From the NCBI GenBank assembly GCA_050250915.1, contig JBFWNT010000003.1, positions 170,679 through 234,678 on the forward strand: a stretch of 64,000 bases of DNA. Direction: 5' to 3'. This stretch comes from Miltoncostaea sp050250915 (GTDB lineage Bacteria; Actinomycetota; Thermoleophilia; Miltoncostaeales; Miltoncostaeaceae). Shown one piece after another: positions 34,813-44,107 of this stretch. A model generated the notes under the pieces. It ran no database searches. It saw nothing but the letters and a program-made list of their open reading frames with translations, and was not told the DNA's origin. Within the stretch, counting starts at the first letter, position 1. Each line of letters starts with the position of its first letter. Made by a program: the position numbers and the translations under genes.

Positions 34813-35513
34813 GAGGCGGTGGCCTCCGCCTCGGCGGGGGCCTCGGGGACCCCGGCGGCGTCGGGCGCCGGCGCGGCCTCCGCGGGCGCGGCCTCCGTGG
34901 CCGCAGCCTCCACCGGCGCCTCGCCGGCCTCGCCGGGTGCCTCGGCCGTGGCCCCGGGGGGCGGCGGGTTCTTCACGGGCGCGAGCATCATCACCATGTT
35001 GCGGCCGTCCAGGTTCGGGCGGCTCTCGACCACGGCCAGGTCCTTCAGCTCCTCGGCGAGGCGCAGCAGGATCGACTCGCCCCGCTCGGGGTGCAGCAGC
35101 TCACGGCCGCGGAACATGATCGTGATCTTGACCTTGTCCCGGTGGCGGAGGAACCGCTCGACGTGCCCCTTCTTGGTGGCGTAGTCGTGCGGATCGATCT
35201 TCGGCCGGAACTTGATCTCCTTGATGGTGATCGTGCTCTGGTGGCGCCGGGCCTGCTTGGCCTTCTGCTCCTGCTCGTAGCGCCACTTGCCGTAATCCAT
35301 GATCCGGCACACCGGCGGGCGCGCGTCCGCGGCCACCTCGACGAGGTCCAGGGACGCCTGGTTGGCGATCTCCTGCGCCTGTGCGAGGGGCACCACGCCC
35401 CGGTTCTCGCCGTCCGCGTCGATCAGCCGCACCGACTCCGCCCGGATCGCGTCGTTGATCCGTGTGGACGGTCCGGCGGGCGGACGCGTGTCTGGCCCGC
35501 GCCTAGGAGGCAA
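34809..35513 (-). CDS. infC: Translation initiation factor IF-3 with low-complexity C-terminal tail
   Basis: IF-3 binds the 30S subunit, checks the start codon and keeps subunits apart. N domain: RINDAIRAESVRLIDADG. Linker and C domain: CRIMDYGKWRYEQEQKAK, TIKEIKFRPKIDPHDY, MFRGRELLHPERGE. About 50 extra C-terminal residues are almost entirely Ala, Pro, Glu and Gly, beyond the usual family end. The first usable start is TTG 35513, without a ribosome site; an ATC/ATT-type start nearer RIND, common for infC, cannot be excluded. Confidence 0.94.
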   Translation of the reverse strand: MPPRRGPDTRPPAGPSTRINDAIRAESVRLIDADGENRGVVPLAQAQEIANQASLDLVEVAADARPPVCRIMDYGKWRYEQEQKAKQARRHQSTITIKEIKFRPKIDPHDYATKKGHVERFLRHRDKVKITIMFRGRELLHPERGESILLRLAEELKDLAVVESRPNLDGRNMVMMLAPVKNPPPPGATAEAPGEAGEAPVEAAATEAAPAEAAPAPDAAGVPEAPAEAEATAS

Positions 35514-35607
35514 ACGCCACCCGGCGTCGGAGGTCGGTGATGTCGGTGAGGTGCTGTACCAAGAGGTGATCTCGCGACTGCGAGGTGTCGGAGACTAGCA
35601 CCCTCAC

Positions 35608-36855
35608 TCAGACGACAGGAGGGCTCGTGCCGACCGGCACGACGACGTACTGGCGCAGGTGCAGGTCGCGGAAGGTCACGGGGCCGCGCGGTCCGGGCAC
35701 GTGGTCCACGTTGATGCCGGTCTCCGGGGCGCCCAGCAGCTTGAACCCGTCCAGCAGCCGGGTGGTGGCGTTCCAGAACGCCCCGGTCCCCCGGTAGGCG
35801 GCGAGGAACTCGCCCGCGGCGGCCGGGTCGGCCGTCACGATCCCGGCGGCCAGGCCGGACGTCCCGGCGTTGGCGATCGCCGCCGCGGCGGCCGGCGACG
35901 CGGCGGGAGCCAGCGTGACGGTGGCCTCCGACCCGTCGTCCAGTGCCCACTCGTGGCCCAGGGGGTGGTCGTGGGGCGGCAGCGACGGCCGGATGCCCAG
36001 CCCCTCGAGCTGGTCGACGAGCCGGGGGACCCACTCGTCCCAGCGGGCCGCGTCCACCAGCAGCAGGTTCAGGCGGTTGCAGACGCCCAGGCGGTCGAGG
36101 CTCCCGGCCACCAGGTCGCGCGCCGTGGCGGGGTCGGCGTCGCGGTGGACGAACAGCACGCCGCCGCCCTCGGCGTGGGCCAGCGTGCGGACGCCGTGGG
36201 CGGCGGCCTCGCGCGCCAGGGCGGCGGTGGTCTCGCCGCTGCCGCGCAGGATCACGAGCGGGATGAGGCCGGGTTGGGACACCAGCGCCCGCGCCGCATC
36301 CCGGTCGGGGGAGGGCAGCACCTGGACGGCTCCGGGGTCGACGCCTCCGTCCGCGAGGGCCGGGGCGATCACGTGCTCGTGCAGCGCCAGCGCCGAGGCC
36401 AGGGCGGCCGAGCCGGTGCGCAGCACGCCCGCGTTGCGGGACTTCACGAGCTGCGACGCCACATCGACGGTGACGTTCGGGCGGGCCTCGTAGTTGGCCC
36501 CGATGACGCCCACGGGCCGGCGGACCTCGTGCACCACGAGGCCGCCGGGCAGGTCCCGGGTGCCCACGTGGGCGTCGGGTTCCGGGATGCCGGCGAGCTC
36601 GCCGATCTGGGCGCTCATCCCCTCCAGGCGCGCCGGGTCGAGCCGGAGCCGGTCGACAAGCGCCGGCGCCATGTGGCCCTCCGCCGCGGCGACGTCGGCC
36701 GCGTTCGCCGCGAGCACCGGGGCCGCGGCGGACGTCAGCCGACGCGCCATGGAGGCGAGCACAGCCTGGATGGCCGCCTCGCCGGCGGCGGCGAGGCTGG
36801 CGTGTGCGTCCCGGGCGGCGGTCCCCGCCCGGACGACGATCCCGTCGACGCTCAT
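35608..36855 (-). CDS. proA: Gamma-glutamyl phosphate reductase (glutamate-5-semialdehyde dehydrogenase)
   Basis: A 415-residue NADPH-dependent enzyme of proline synthesis reducing glutamyl-5-phosphate. It has aldehyde-dehydrogenase fold features: VHEVRRPVGVIGANYEARPNV, SRNAGVLRTGSAA, ILRGSGETTAALAREA, and the active-site cysteine near 259 in RLGVCNRLNLLLV. The C-terminal segment is GTGAFWNATTRLLDGFKL. proB is not in the window. It lies upstream of infC on the same strand with a 94-base gap that holds a likely infC promoter. Confidence 0.94.
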   Translation of the reverse strand: MSVDGIVVRAGTAARDAHASLAAAGEAAIQAVLASMARRLTSAAAPVLAANAADVAAAEGHMAPALVDRLRLDPARLEGMSAQIGELAGIPEPDAHVGTRDLPGGLVVHEVRRPVGVIGANYEARPNVTVDVASQLVKSRNAGVLRTGSAALASALALHEHVIAPALADGGVDPGAVQVLPSPDRDAARALVSQPGLIPLVILRGSGETTAALAREAAAHGVRTLAHAEGGGVLFVHRDADPATARDLVAGSLDRLGVCNRLNLLLVDAARWDEWVPRLVDQLEGLGIRPSLPPHDHPLGHEWALDDGSEATVTLAPAASPAAAAAIANAGTSGLAAGIVTADPAAAGEFLAAYRGTGAFWNATTRLLDGFKLLGAPETGINVDHVPGPRGPVTFRDLHLRQYVVVPVGTSPPVV

Positions 36856-36916
36856 GCCGCGCGCGCCCCGCCTCGGGGCGGGACGCGCGCGTGGAGCGCC
36901 TGCGACGCGGGGGTGG

Positions 36917-37210
36917 CTACTTCTTGGGCTTCGCGCCCGACACGGCCTCCTTGAGGACCGCGCCCGGCGTGAACCGCGGCACGGTGCGGGCCGGGATGTT
37001 GACCTTCTTCGACGGGTCCTGAGGGTTGACGCCGGTACGGGCGGCGCGCTCCGAGACGGAGAACTTGCCGAAGCCGGCGAAGGAGACGTCCTCGCCCGAC
37101 TTCAGGGCGTCCTGGATCACGTCGAGGACCGCGCTGACAGCACTACTCGCCTGGGCGTTGCTCATCTCGCTCTTGGCGGCGACCTTGCTGACGAACTCGG
37201 TCTTGTTCAC
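36917..37210 (-). CDS. hup: HU family DNA-binding protein
   Basis: A 97-residue nucleoid protein. It shows MNKTEFVSKVAAKSEMS, VLDVIQDALKSGEDVSFAGFGKFSV and the DNA-wrapping arm with NPQDPSKKVNIPARTVPRFTPG. The C terminus is short (KPKK), without the long Lys/Ala-rich tail of many actinobacterial HU proteins. It is single-gene in appearance; the gap 37211-37424 upstream should carry its promoter. Confidence 0.96.
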   Translation of the reverse strand: MNKTEFVSKVAAKSEMSNAQASSAVSAVLDVIQDALKSGEDVSFAGFGKFSVSERAARTGVNPQDPSKKVNIPARTVPRFTPGAVLKEAVSGAKPKK

Positions 37211-37407
37211 TGGGGACCCCCCTGGTTCGGTGGATGCGGGCGCAGGCGTGCCCGACGCGGACCAACCTACCAGCGCTGACGGACGAGATCGCCCTCAGGG
37301 TGGGGTTTTGCTCGCCGCGGCGGGGTCGGCCACGGTGTCTTGGGCTACCCCGGCCGCCGGACGGCGAATCGTCGCGCCGGACCCCCCGGGCCCCGGAATC
37401 CGGCCCG

Positions 37408-37426
37408 GAGCGGCAGAAAACCGCTC
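37408..37426 (-). terminator. Hairpin at the end of the trypsin-like protease gene
   Basis: GAGCGG and CCGCTC separated by 7 bases, overlapping the stop codon of the protease gene. On the minus strand the loop is TTTTCTG. A second GC repeat (CCGGGCC / GGCCCGG) follows just downstream. Together they make a plausible termination region ahead of hup. Confidence 0.4.
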
Positions 37427-38573
37427 AACGCTTACGGATGCGCAGCGGAGCGCATGAGGGCGCGCCGCTCGGGCCGCCGACGACGCGGGTGGTGACGCAG
37501 AAGGTGAGCGGGCTGACCGGCGCGATGCGAGACGGCACGCGCCACCCGACCGCATACTCGAGATCGGACCGCGCCGGGCCCGCGTCGGTGCGGAACCGGG
37601 CGATCACGCGGCCGCCGGCGCGGATCACGATGGTCTCGCGCGTCTGCTCGCCGCGGCCGAGCACCCGGTAGCGCAGCCGCGCCTGGGTGCCGGGGGTCCC
37701 CGTGGCCACGAGCGCGCGCACCCGCGGCGCCTCGGGCGGGATGGACGAGATGGTCGCGCCGGGCGCGGCGACGGTGCGGTCGATCCAGGAGGTGAGCGCG
37801 CCCACGCGGGTGTAGACGCCCGGGAACCCGGGCCGCGCGCAGCCGACGCCCCAGCTCACGATGCCCACCAGCGTCCCGGAGCCGTCGCGGAGCGGGCCGC
37901 CGCTGTCGCCCGAGCAGGAATCGACGCCGCCGGTCATGGAGCCCGCGCAGAGCGTGGCCCCGCGGGTGAACGCGTGGCCGAGGGCCAAGGCGCATCGGGA
38001 GGACGGGAAGATGGTCACGGCCGCCTCGGCGAGGGCGGTCGGGTACTTGCCGCTGTTCTCGGAGGTCTCGCCCCAGCCGGCGATGGCGCCGGTGCGCTCG
38101 GCGTCGCCGCCGTCGTGGCCGTTGCGGGCGTAGGTCATGGGCGGCGCGGCGCTCGGCCGGGCCAGGATGAGCAGCGCGGCGTCGTACGGGTCGCCGTCGG
38201 CGTGGAAGGCCGGGTGCGTCCGGACGACGGCGACGGCGATCCGGTCGCCGCCCGTCGTCAGGTCCTGGGTGCCCGCCAGCACCTGGACGTCGGCGGGGCG
38301 CATCACCGCGCCGGCCGCGTCGGTCACGCAGTGGGCGGCGGTCAGGACCACCGTCGGCGCGATGAGGGTGCCGCCGCAGAACTGGCCCAGCACGGCGTCG
38401 GAGCCCGGCGTCACCAGGGCGACGAGCGACGGCCAGGAGTCCGCGGGCGCCTGCGTCCCGCCGACCACGTTCTCGACCATCCGGCCGCCCGCCAGCGCCT
38501 GCCCGCAGAGGGTCAGGACCGCCAGGAGGACCGCCGCGAGCGAGATGCGGAGGGTGCGGGAGCGAGTGGCCAT
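37425..38573 (-). CDS. Secreted trypsin-like serine protease (S1 family)
   Basis: A 382-residue exported protease. Signal peptide (MATRSRTLRISLAAVLLAVL), short propeptide, then the mature start-like site VVGGTQAPADSWPSLVAL. The catalytic triad is complete: His in VVLTAAHCV, Asp in GDPYDAALLIL, Ser in SCSGDSGGPLRDG. Disulfide cysteines are in the usual places. About 110 residues follow the protease domain (from SWIDRTV) and look like a small beta domain of unknown role. No ribosome site is visible before ATG 38573. It is divergent from an aldo/keto reductase gene. Confidence 0.9.
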   Translation of the reverse strand: MATRSRTLRISLAAVLLAVLTLCGQALAGGRMVENVVGGTQAPADSWPSLVALVTPGSDAVLGQFCGGTLIAPTVVLTAAHCVTDAAGAVMRPADVQVLAGTQDLTTGGDRIAVAVVRTHPAFHADGDPYDAALLILARPSAAPPMTYARNGHDGGDAERTGAIAGWGETSENSGKYPTALAEAAVTIFPSSRCALALGHAFTRGATLCAGSMTGGVDSCSGDSGGPLRDGSGTLVGIVSWGVGCARPGFPGVYTRVGALTSWIDRTVAAPGATISSIPPEAPRVRALVATGTPGTQARLRYRVLGRGEQTRETIVIRAGGRVIARFRTDAGPARSDLEYAVGWRVPSRIAPVSPLTFCVTTRVVGGPSGAPSCAPLRIRKR

Positions 38574-38712
38574 GCACCACACGGTGCGGTCGCGGCGGGG
38601 CCCCCACAAGGGCCCACGAGAGCCTTCTCTACGTGGCGGGGGCCACGACCCCCCGAGCGGGTGGGTCTGGGTGGGGGGCGGGCCGCCATCCGGGGGGCGT
38701 ACGGTGTGGGAC

Positions 38713-39660
38713 GTGACCCGACGTCTGGGGAGCCGGGGTCCCGAGGTGGGGCCCATCGGCCTGGGTGCCATGAGCTTCGCCGGCTACTACGGCGCCGCCG
38801 AGGACGACGAGGGCCTGCGCACCATCCGGCGCGCCCTGGACCGCGGCATCACGCTCATCGACACGGCCGAGTCGTACGGCGACGGCCGCAACGAGGAGCT
38901 GGTGGGCCGCGCGATCGCGGGGCGCCGCGACGAGGTGGTGCTGGCCACCAAGTCCAGCCGCGGCGGCGCCGACTACCTGCGGGCCCACTGCGAGGCCAGC
39001 CTCGCCCGCCTGGGCGTGGAGCGCATCGACCTCTACTACCTCCACCGCGTCGACGCCGAGGTGCCCATCGAGGAGTCGATGGAGGCGATGGCGCGGCTCG
39101 TGGAGGACGGGCTGGTGGGCCACGTGGGCCTGTCGGAGGCGGGGGCCGAGACGCTCCGCCGGGCCCACGCGGTCCACCCCGTGGCCGCCCTCCAGAGCGA
39201 GTACTCGCTGCTGCAGCGCGAGCCGGAGGAGGAGATCCTCCCGGCGTGCCGCGAGCTGGGCATCGCGTACGTCGCGTACAGCCCCCTCTCGCGCGGCCTG
39301 CTGACGGGCCGCATCCGGCGCACCGACGACCTGGCCGACGGCGACTGGCGCCGGCAGGTGCCGCGCTTCCAGGGGACCGCGCTGGAGCGCAACCTCCAGG
39401 TGATCGAGCGGCTCGGCCGGATCGCCGCGGAGGCCGGGACCGACCTGCCGTCCCTGGCGATCGCCTGGCTGCTGGCGCAGGGCGACGACGTGATCCCCCT
39501 GGTCGGCACCAGCCGCGCCTCCCGGGTCGACGCGATCCTGGGGGCCCTCGACGTGCGCCTGGACGACGCGACGCTGGCCGCGATCGACGCGGCCGCCCCC
39601 CGCGGCGCCGCCGCCGGCGCCCGCTACCCCGAGTCGTACCTCCCCCGCCTCGGCATCTAG
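38713..39660 (+). CDS. Aldo/keto reductase
   Basis: A 315-residue NADPH-dependent oxidoreductase with a TIM-barrel fold. The catalytic tetrad is visible: Asp and Tyr in DTAESYGDGRNEE, Lys in VLATKSS, His in DLYYLHRVD. The C-terminal cofactor segment is IPLVGTSRASRVDAIL. Substrate unknown. The start is one of two in-frame GTGs (38704 or 38713). It is convergent with the flavin monooxygenase gene over a shared hairpin. Confidence 0.9.
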   Translation: MTRRLGSRGPEVGPIGLGAMSFAGYYGAAEDDEGLRTIRRALDRGITLIDTAESYGDGRNEELVGRAIAGRRDEVVLATKSSRGGADYLRAHCEASLARLGVERIDLYYLHRVDAEVPIEESMEAMARLVEDGLVGHVGLSEAGAETLRRAHAVHPVAALQSEYSLLQREPEEEILPACRELGIAYVAYSPLSRGLLTGRIRRTDDLADGDWRRQVPRFQGTALERNLQVIERLGRIAAEAGTDLPSLAIAWLLAQGDDVIPLVGTSRASRVDAILGALDVRLDDATLAAIDAAAPRGAAAGARYPESYLPRLGI

Positions 39661-39663
39661 GAG

Positions 39664-39686
39664 GGGGCGGCGGCGGTCGCCGCCCC
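39664..39686. terminator. Bidirectional hairpin between convergent genes
   Basis: GGGGCGGC and GCCGCCCC (8 bp) with a 7-base loop lie 4 bases after the aldo/keto reductase stop and 6 before the convergent monooxygenase stop. A symmetric stem of this kind can end transcription from both sides. Confidence 0.5.
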
Positions 39687-39691
39687 GGCCG

Positions 39692-40717
39692 TCAGGACGC
39701 CGGAGGCCAGCGCTCCTCCTCGCGGGTGACCCCACCCGCGAGCACCAGCCGCTGGCGGCCGGGGTCCATCGCCTCGTACGGCCGGACCACCGGGGTGCGC
39801 CACAGCTCGTAGGAGCGGCACGCGGCGTCGGCGTCGTCCGGGTTCTGGAGGATCGCCTGCGCCAGCGCGTGGGCGTCGCCCAGCCCGATGCCGGAGCTGA
39901 CGCCCGTCTCCGGGCCGAAGAAGTGGGCGGCGTCGCCGATGATCACCAGGCCCGGCACCCACCAGCGGTCGCACGACAGCAGCTTCGGCTCCCCGTAGCG
40001 GAGCTGATCGACCGAGGTGACGGCCTCGAGGCCCGTCGCGGCCTCCGGCATGAGCTCGACCCACATGCGCTTGATGGCATCCAGCCCCGGCGCCATCGCC
40101 GCCTCGCGGCCCACCTTGTCGATGGTCCGCCACCCGGCGGAGCCCTCGGGCCAGCTGAGCAGGCCGATGTGCCCGCCGTCGGACAGGTAGCTCATCTTGA
40201 ACGCGAGCTCCGTCGGCTGGGAGCTCATCCACGTGAGCGTCCCGTCGGCCAGCTCGTCGACCGTCGCGGTGAGGCCGGCCATGGTGCGCGCGGGCGACAT
40301 CACGCCGTCGCAGGCCACCACCAGGTCGGAGTCGATCGTGGTGCGCCCGTCGGGCCCCTCGACCTCCACGCCCACGATGCGGCCCTCGCCGTCGCGGACG
40401 AGGTCCACGACGCTGTGCTCGTAGACGACGGGGAGGTCGCGGGCCAGCGCCTCGATCAGGGCGCCGAACCGCACGGCGACCGCCGGGGGCGGCTCGCCCT
40501 CGCGGGGCTCGACGATCGGGCGGCCCTGCGCGCGGACCTCCTCGAAGACCCCGACCTCGTTGAGGGGCTCGTAGCCCTGGAAGCCGAGCATGTAGCCGCG
40601 GGGCATGTACTCGCCCTCGCGCTGGCGCTCGATCACGACGGGCGAGAACCCGCGGAGGCGCAGCAGGTGGGCGAGCGTCATGCCGACCATGCCGCCGCCG
40701 GAGATCACGATGTTCAT
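39692..40717 (-). CDS. FAD-dependent monooxygenase (UbiH/PHBH-like)
   Basis: A 341-residue flavoprotein hydroxylase. Dinucleotide-binding motif MNIVISGGGMVGMTLAHLL, the DG motif LVVACDGVMSPAR, and the flavin-ribityl motif LVIIGDAAHFFGPETGVSSGIGLGDA. It is somewhat short for the group, lacking a C-terminal thioredoxin-like domain. It probably hydroxylates or epoxidises an aromatic or polyketide-like compound; substrate unknown. ATG 40717 is the family-typical start, though an ATG at 40729 lies closer to GGGAGG. Confidence 0.88.
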   Translation of the reverse strand: MNIVISGGGMVGMTLAHLLRLRGFSPVVIERQREGEYMPRGYMLGFQGYEPLNEVGVFEEVRAQGRPIVEPREGEPPPAVAVRFGALIEALARDLPVVYEHSVVDLVRDGEGRIVGVEVEGPDGRTTIDSDLVVACDGVMSPARTMAGLTATVDELADGTLTWMSSQPTELAFKMSYLSDGGHIGLLSWPEGSAGWRTIDKVGREAAMAPGLDAIKRMWVELMPEAATGLEAVTSVDQLRYGEPKLLSCDRWWVPGLVIIGDAAHFFGPETGVSSGIGLGDAHALAQAILQNPDDADAACRSYELWRTPVVRPYEAMDPGRQRLVLAGGVTREEERWPPAS

Positions 40718-40762
40718 GGCGGGGACCATACCTCCCGTCCCCCGGGCCCGCCCCGGGGCGGG

Positions 40763-41791
40763 TCAGGCCGGGCGGGCGACCTGCACGGCGGCCGTGGCCA
40801 CCCGCTCGCGGGCGCCGGCTCCCCCGCGGGCGACGCCGAGCCGGTACAGCACCAGCGTCGCCGGCAGGGCCTCGGGCGGCGCCGGCCCGGCGCACGCCTC
40901 GTCGAACAGGCCGAAGGTGACGCCCGAGGCGTCCAGCGCCCCGGTCAGCGTCCCTCCCGCGGCCGTCCCCAGGGGATCCGCGGTCACGCCCTGGCGGCGG
41001 TCCTTCGCGCCGCCGACCGGGCACGTCCACTCGGCGTCCACCTCGTACCGGCCCGACGGCTCCGCGCCGGTCACCGTGACGGTGCCGGTCCCGTCGGCGG
41101 GCAGCGTCCCCGGCGACACCGGGAGCGCCGGCGGCCCGGGCAGCGCGAGCGCCACCGTCGTCCGCCGGTCCCCGGCGACGATCCGGGCCACGACGGGCCC
41201 GGTGGTGCCGGGCGGCCGCCGCGCGAGGTCGGTGGCCACGACGCCGGTGGCGCCGACCGCCAGGCGGGCCGTGCCGTCGCGCTCCACCCGGACGCGCCCG
41301 AGGTCCTCGCCGAAGCCCTGGTCCCACGGCATCCGCACGTCGAGGTCGATGACCTCGCGCGGCCCCAGTCGGTGAGCACCACGGCGAAGCCCGTACCCGG
41401 CGGGACGGCGGCGGGCGCCACGGACATGAGCCGGCGGCGCTCGCGGGTGACGTGCATCTGCACGACGTCGCCCACCTTGGTGCGGCCGAGGAACCCGGTC
41501 ACACGCACCTGGCCGCGGACGGTGCGCCGCAGCGTCATGTACGTCCAGACGGGCGTGGTGCGGACGTGCAGGGCCCGCCCGTACGCCGCCCTCACCGCCC
41601 CGATCCGCGACCCCGGGCCCACGCCCCTGCGCGTGCGCCACGCGCCCTCGCCCCACACCAGCGCCTGGACCGTGCCGGCGCCCGTCGATCTCCACCCAGT
41701 TCACCGCGCGGTGGAGCGACGTGAAGCAGCGCCGCGGACGGCCGTCGCGAGAACGAGCGCCCCGGCGGCCGGGAGCGCGGTCCGGCGCCAC
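40763..41791 (-). pseudogene. Frameshifted gene for an exported or surface-type hypothetical protein
   Basis: Reading continues sensibly only by changing frame. One frame has TSLHRAVNWVEIDG, another continues GTVQALVWGEGAWRTRRGVG and runs to GFAVVLTDWG, then the first resumes with PREVIDLDVRMPWDQGFG down to the stop at 40763. The breaks fall near 41,680 and 41,365; a third may lie near 41,735, where another frame reads like a signal peptide (ALPAAGALVLATAV). The restored product would be about 335 residues of beta-rich sequence with paired cysteines. Either a decaying gene or indel errors in the sequence. Confidence 0.6.
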
Positions 41792-41805
41792 CCCGTGGGG
41801 CGAGC

Positions 41806-42585
41806 CTACGACCCGGCCGGCGCGAACGCCACGCGCGCGGCGCCACCGCGGGGCGCGTGCACGGCGACGCGCCGCAGCCCGGGCACCTCGAGCGCCGCGA
41901 CCGCGGCGGGCGTGCGGGCGTCGGCCTCCAGGATCGCCCGCGCCAGCCGCCCCTTCAGCGACTTGCCCGCGTGGCCGATCGCCCGGGTGGCGCCGTCGCC
42001 CTCCTCCACGATCTCCACGCGCAGCAGGCGGGCCCGGCCGAGCGCCGCCGGGTCGAGCGCGGCCGCGTGCTCGGCCGGCAGCATGTCGATGACCCAGCCG
42101 GCGCCCGCGCGCCGCGCGACGGCCTCCGTGACCAGCGGCCGCCACCAGGACGACAGCCGCCCGAGGCCCGGCGGGCTGGCGCCCATCGCCAGTCGGTAGG
42201 GCGGCACCGCGTCGCGCGCCGCCAGCACGCCCCACAGGCCGGACGGCACCAGCACGCGCCGCCCCAGGCGCCGGCGCGCGGCCGGCGAGAGCGTGGCGGG
42301 CGCGAGCGCCTCCCACACCACGCCGCGGTAGCGCTCCACGGCGGGCAGGGTGCGTGCGGTGTCGAGCGCCTCCCAGTCGGCGAGCGCGCGCGCCAGATGG
42401 TCGCCGCGGGCGCCCAGCAGGCGCTCGGCGGCGCCGTCGGCGCGCAGTGCCGCCCGCACCGCGTCGCGCACCCGCCGGCGCCCGGCCACGAGCTCGGGGA
42501 ACGCCGTGGGGGCGCGCTCCCAGGGCGGGCCGCCGCCCCCGTCGGCCTTCCCCTGCGACGGCGGGAGCAGGATCACGGTCGCCAC
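41806..42585 (-). CDS. yaaA: YaaA family peroxide stress / DNA-binding protein (DUF328)
   Basis: A 259-residue protein. The family signature near the N terminus is LLPPSQGKAD (usually PPSEK/PPSEGK). RYRGVVWEAL, VPSGLWGVLAARD, PYRLAMGA and the C-terminal block GHAGKSLKGRLARAIL are also typical. In E. coli YaaA limits oxidative DNA damage by lowering free iron during peroxide stress, and it has a DNA-binding fold. The start GTG 42585 has only a weak ribosome site. It is adjacent to, and likely co-transcribed with, the propeller-like gene upstream. Confidence 0.85.
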   Translation of the reverse strand: MATVILLPPSQGKADGGGGPPWERAPTAFPELVAGRRRVRDAVRAALRADGAAERLLGARGDHLARALADWEALDTARTLPAVERYRGVVWEALAPATLSPAARRRLGRRVLVPSGLWGVLAARDAVPPYRLAMGASPPGLGRLSSWWRPLVTEAVARRAGAGWVIDMLPAEHAAALDPAALGRARLLRVEIVEEGDGATRAIGHAGKSLKGRLARAILEADARTPAAVAALEVPGLRRVAVHAPRGGAARVAFAPAGS

Positions 42586-42594
42586 CGCCCGAGG

Positions 42595-44049
42595 TTAGTC
42601 GGTGCGCACCACCGTCGTGGACTCGCCGAGCCGCCGTGCGGAGGTGTCGGCCACCACCACGTAGCGGCCCGGGCCCAGGAGCCGGGCGACGGCGCCGCGG
42701 GGCACCCGCACCGCGTTGGCGCCCCGCCGGCCGGCGACGGGGAGCGCCGCGAGCGCGCGGGCGCCGAAGGGCCGGCGCAGCGACACGATGACCCTGCCCG
42801 GCGCCGAGAGCCGGAACCGCAGCGTGGTGGTCGCGCCGGGCCGCAGCACGGCGGGCGTCGCGGTGAGGCGCGCGATGCGCGGCAGGGGCGCCGCGGTGTA
42901 CGAGGCGGCGCGCACGGCGCCGCCGGGAGCCCGCCAGGCGGCCACCAGGTCGCCCGCGCCGTCCGCCCGCAGCAGGCCGTCGGCCGCCGGGCCGCCGGGC
43001 GACGCCGGCAGCCACCGTGGCGAACCCACCGGCCGGCGGGCGACGGTCAGCGCCTCGCCCGGGCCGGCGGCCATCACGGCGGCCTCGCCGAGCCGCGTGA
43101 CCACCAGGTCGATGAGCCGGCCGGCCGACGGCGGCGGGGCCGTCCGGACCCACCGCCCGCCGCCGCCGGCGGCCCGCCGCGCCACCTGCACCCCGCCGCC
43201 CGCCGCCTGCCAGGCCACCACGGCGCCGCCTCCCGCCGCGACGCCCACCCGCGCACCCGTCGCGCGGATCGGCGAGACCGCCACGGCGCCCCGCCACACC
43301 GATGCGCCCGAGCGGTGGTCGGACGCCAGCAGGCGCCCCGGATCGGCGTCGGCGTCACCGCGGATCCAGACCAGGGTGGCGTCGCCCGCGAGCGAGACCG
43401 CGACGTCGGCCACGCGCGGGTCGCCGCGCGTGCCCCGGACGGTCCGCGCGGGCGCGAACGGGTTGTCGGCCCGGCGGACCGACGCCTGGCGGGCCGAGGC
43501 CCGGACCACCCGGGCGCCGGGGGCGCCGCGCGTCCAGGCCACCACGGCGTCGCCGCTCTCCCCCAGCGTCAGCGCCACCGGGCCGGCGGTGGCGCCGGGC
43601 GCCTGGAGCCGGGCCGGCGCGCCCCACGCGCCGAAGCGCCCGCGCAGCGCCGCCCAGACGGCGCCGTCGCCGGTCGTCCACGCCGCGACCCCCTCGCGGT
43701 ACCCGTTCAGGGCGACGGCCGCCGACGTCACCCCCGTCGCCAGCGTCAGCGGCGATGACCAGGCGCCGTGGTCGCGCCGCGACGCCGTGCCCCGCGACGA
43801 CACCACCAGCGCGCCGGCGTCGGTGCGCGCCCACCCGATGCGGTCGCCCTCCGCGTTCTGGACCACCGTCGTGAGGCCCGCGGGCAGGCCGGAGGCCGCG
43901 GGCGGCTGCCAGCCCGCGTCGAGGGGCCGCTGCGCCGCGCGCTCGAGCGCGCCGTCGGCGAAGACGACCTGCGCGACGCCGTCGCCGCGGACGCCGGCGC
44001 CGCGCAGCACGCCGTCGGCGCTGAGGTCGGGGGCCGGGAGCCACGGCAT
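42595..44049 (-). CDS. Repeat-containing beta-propeller-like hypothetical protein
   Basis: A 484-residue protein built of several repeats with the pattern hydrophobic strand, Gly, then AxxAW, for example GVAAWTTGDGAVWAAL, AVVAWTRGAPGARVV, TLVWIRGDADAD, AVVAWQAAGGGVQVA and LVAAWRAPGGAVRAA. These resemble sialidase-like propeller blades without Asp boxes. The last 100 residues form a separate beta-sandwich-like domain (PAVLRPGATTTLRFRLSAPGRVIVSL). No signal peptide is present at the chosen ATG, which is odd for such a protein. Function unknown. Confidence 0.7.
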   Translation of the reverse strand: MPWLPAPDLSADGVLRGAGVRGDGVAQVVFADGALERAAQRPLDAGWQPPAASGLPAGLTTVVQNAEGDRIGWARTDAGALVVSSRGTASRRDHGAWSSPLTLATGVTSAAVALNGYREGVAAWTTGDGAVWAALRGRFGAWGAPARLQAPGATAGPVALTLGESGDAVVAWTRGAPGARVVRASARQASVRRADNPFAPARTVRGTRGDPRVADVAVSLAGDATLVWIRGDADADPGRLLASDHRSGASVWRGAVAVSPIRATGARVGVAAGGGAVVAWQAAGGGVQVARRAAGGGGRWVRTAPPPSAGRLIDLVVTRLGEAAVMAAGPGEALTVARRPVGSPRWLPASPGGPAADGLLRADGAGDLVAAWRAPGGAVRAASYTAAPLPRIARLTATPAVLRPGATTTLRFRLSAPGRVIVSLRRPFGARALAALPVAGRRGANAVRVPRGAVARLLGPGRYVVVADTSARRLGESTTVVRTD

Positions 44050-44107
44050 GGGGCCACGCTACCCGCCGCGCCGGTGGTGGCCCGCGGACCGGGTGCAGTT
44101 CGTGAGC

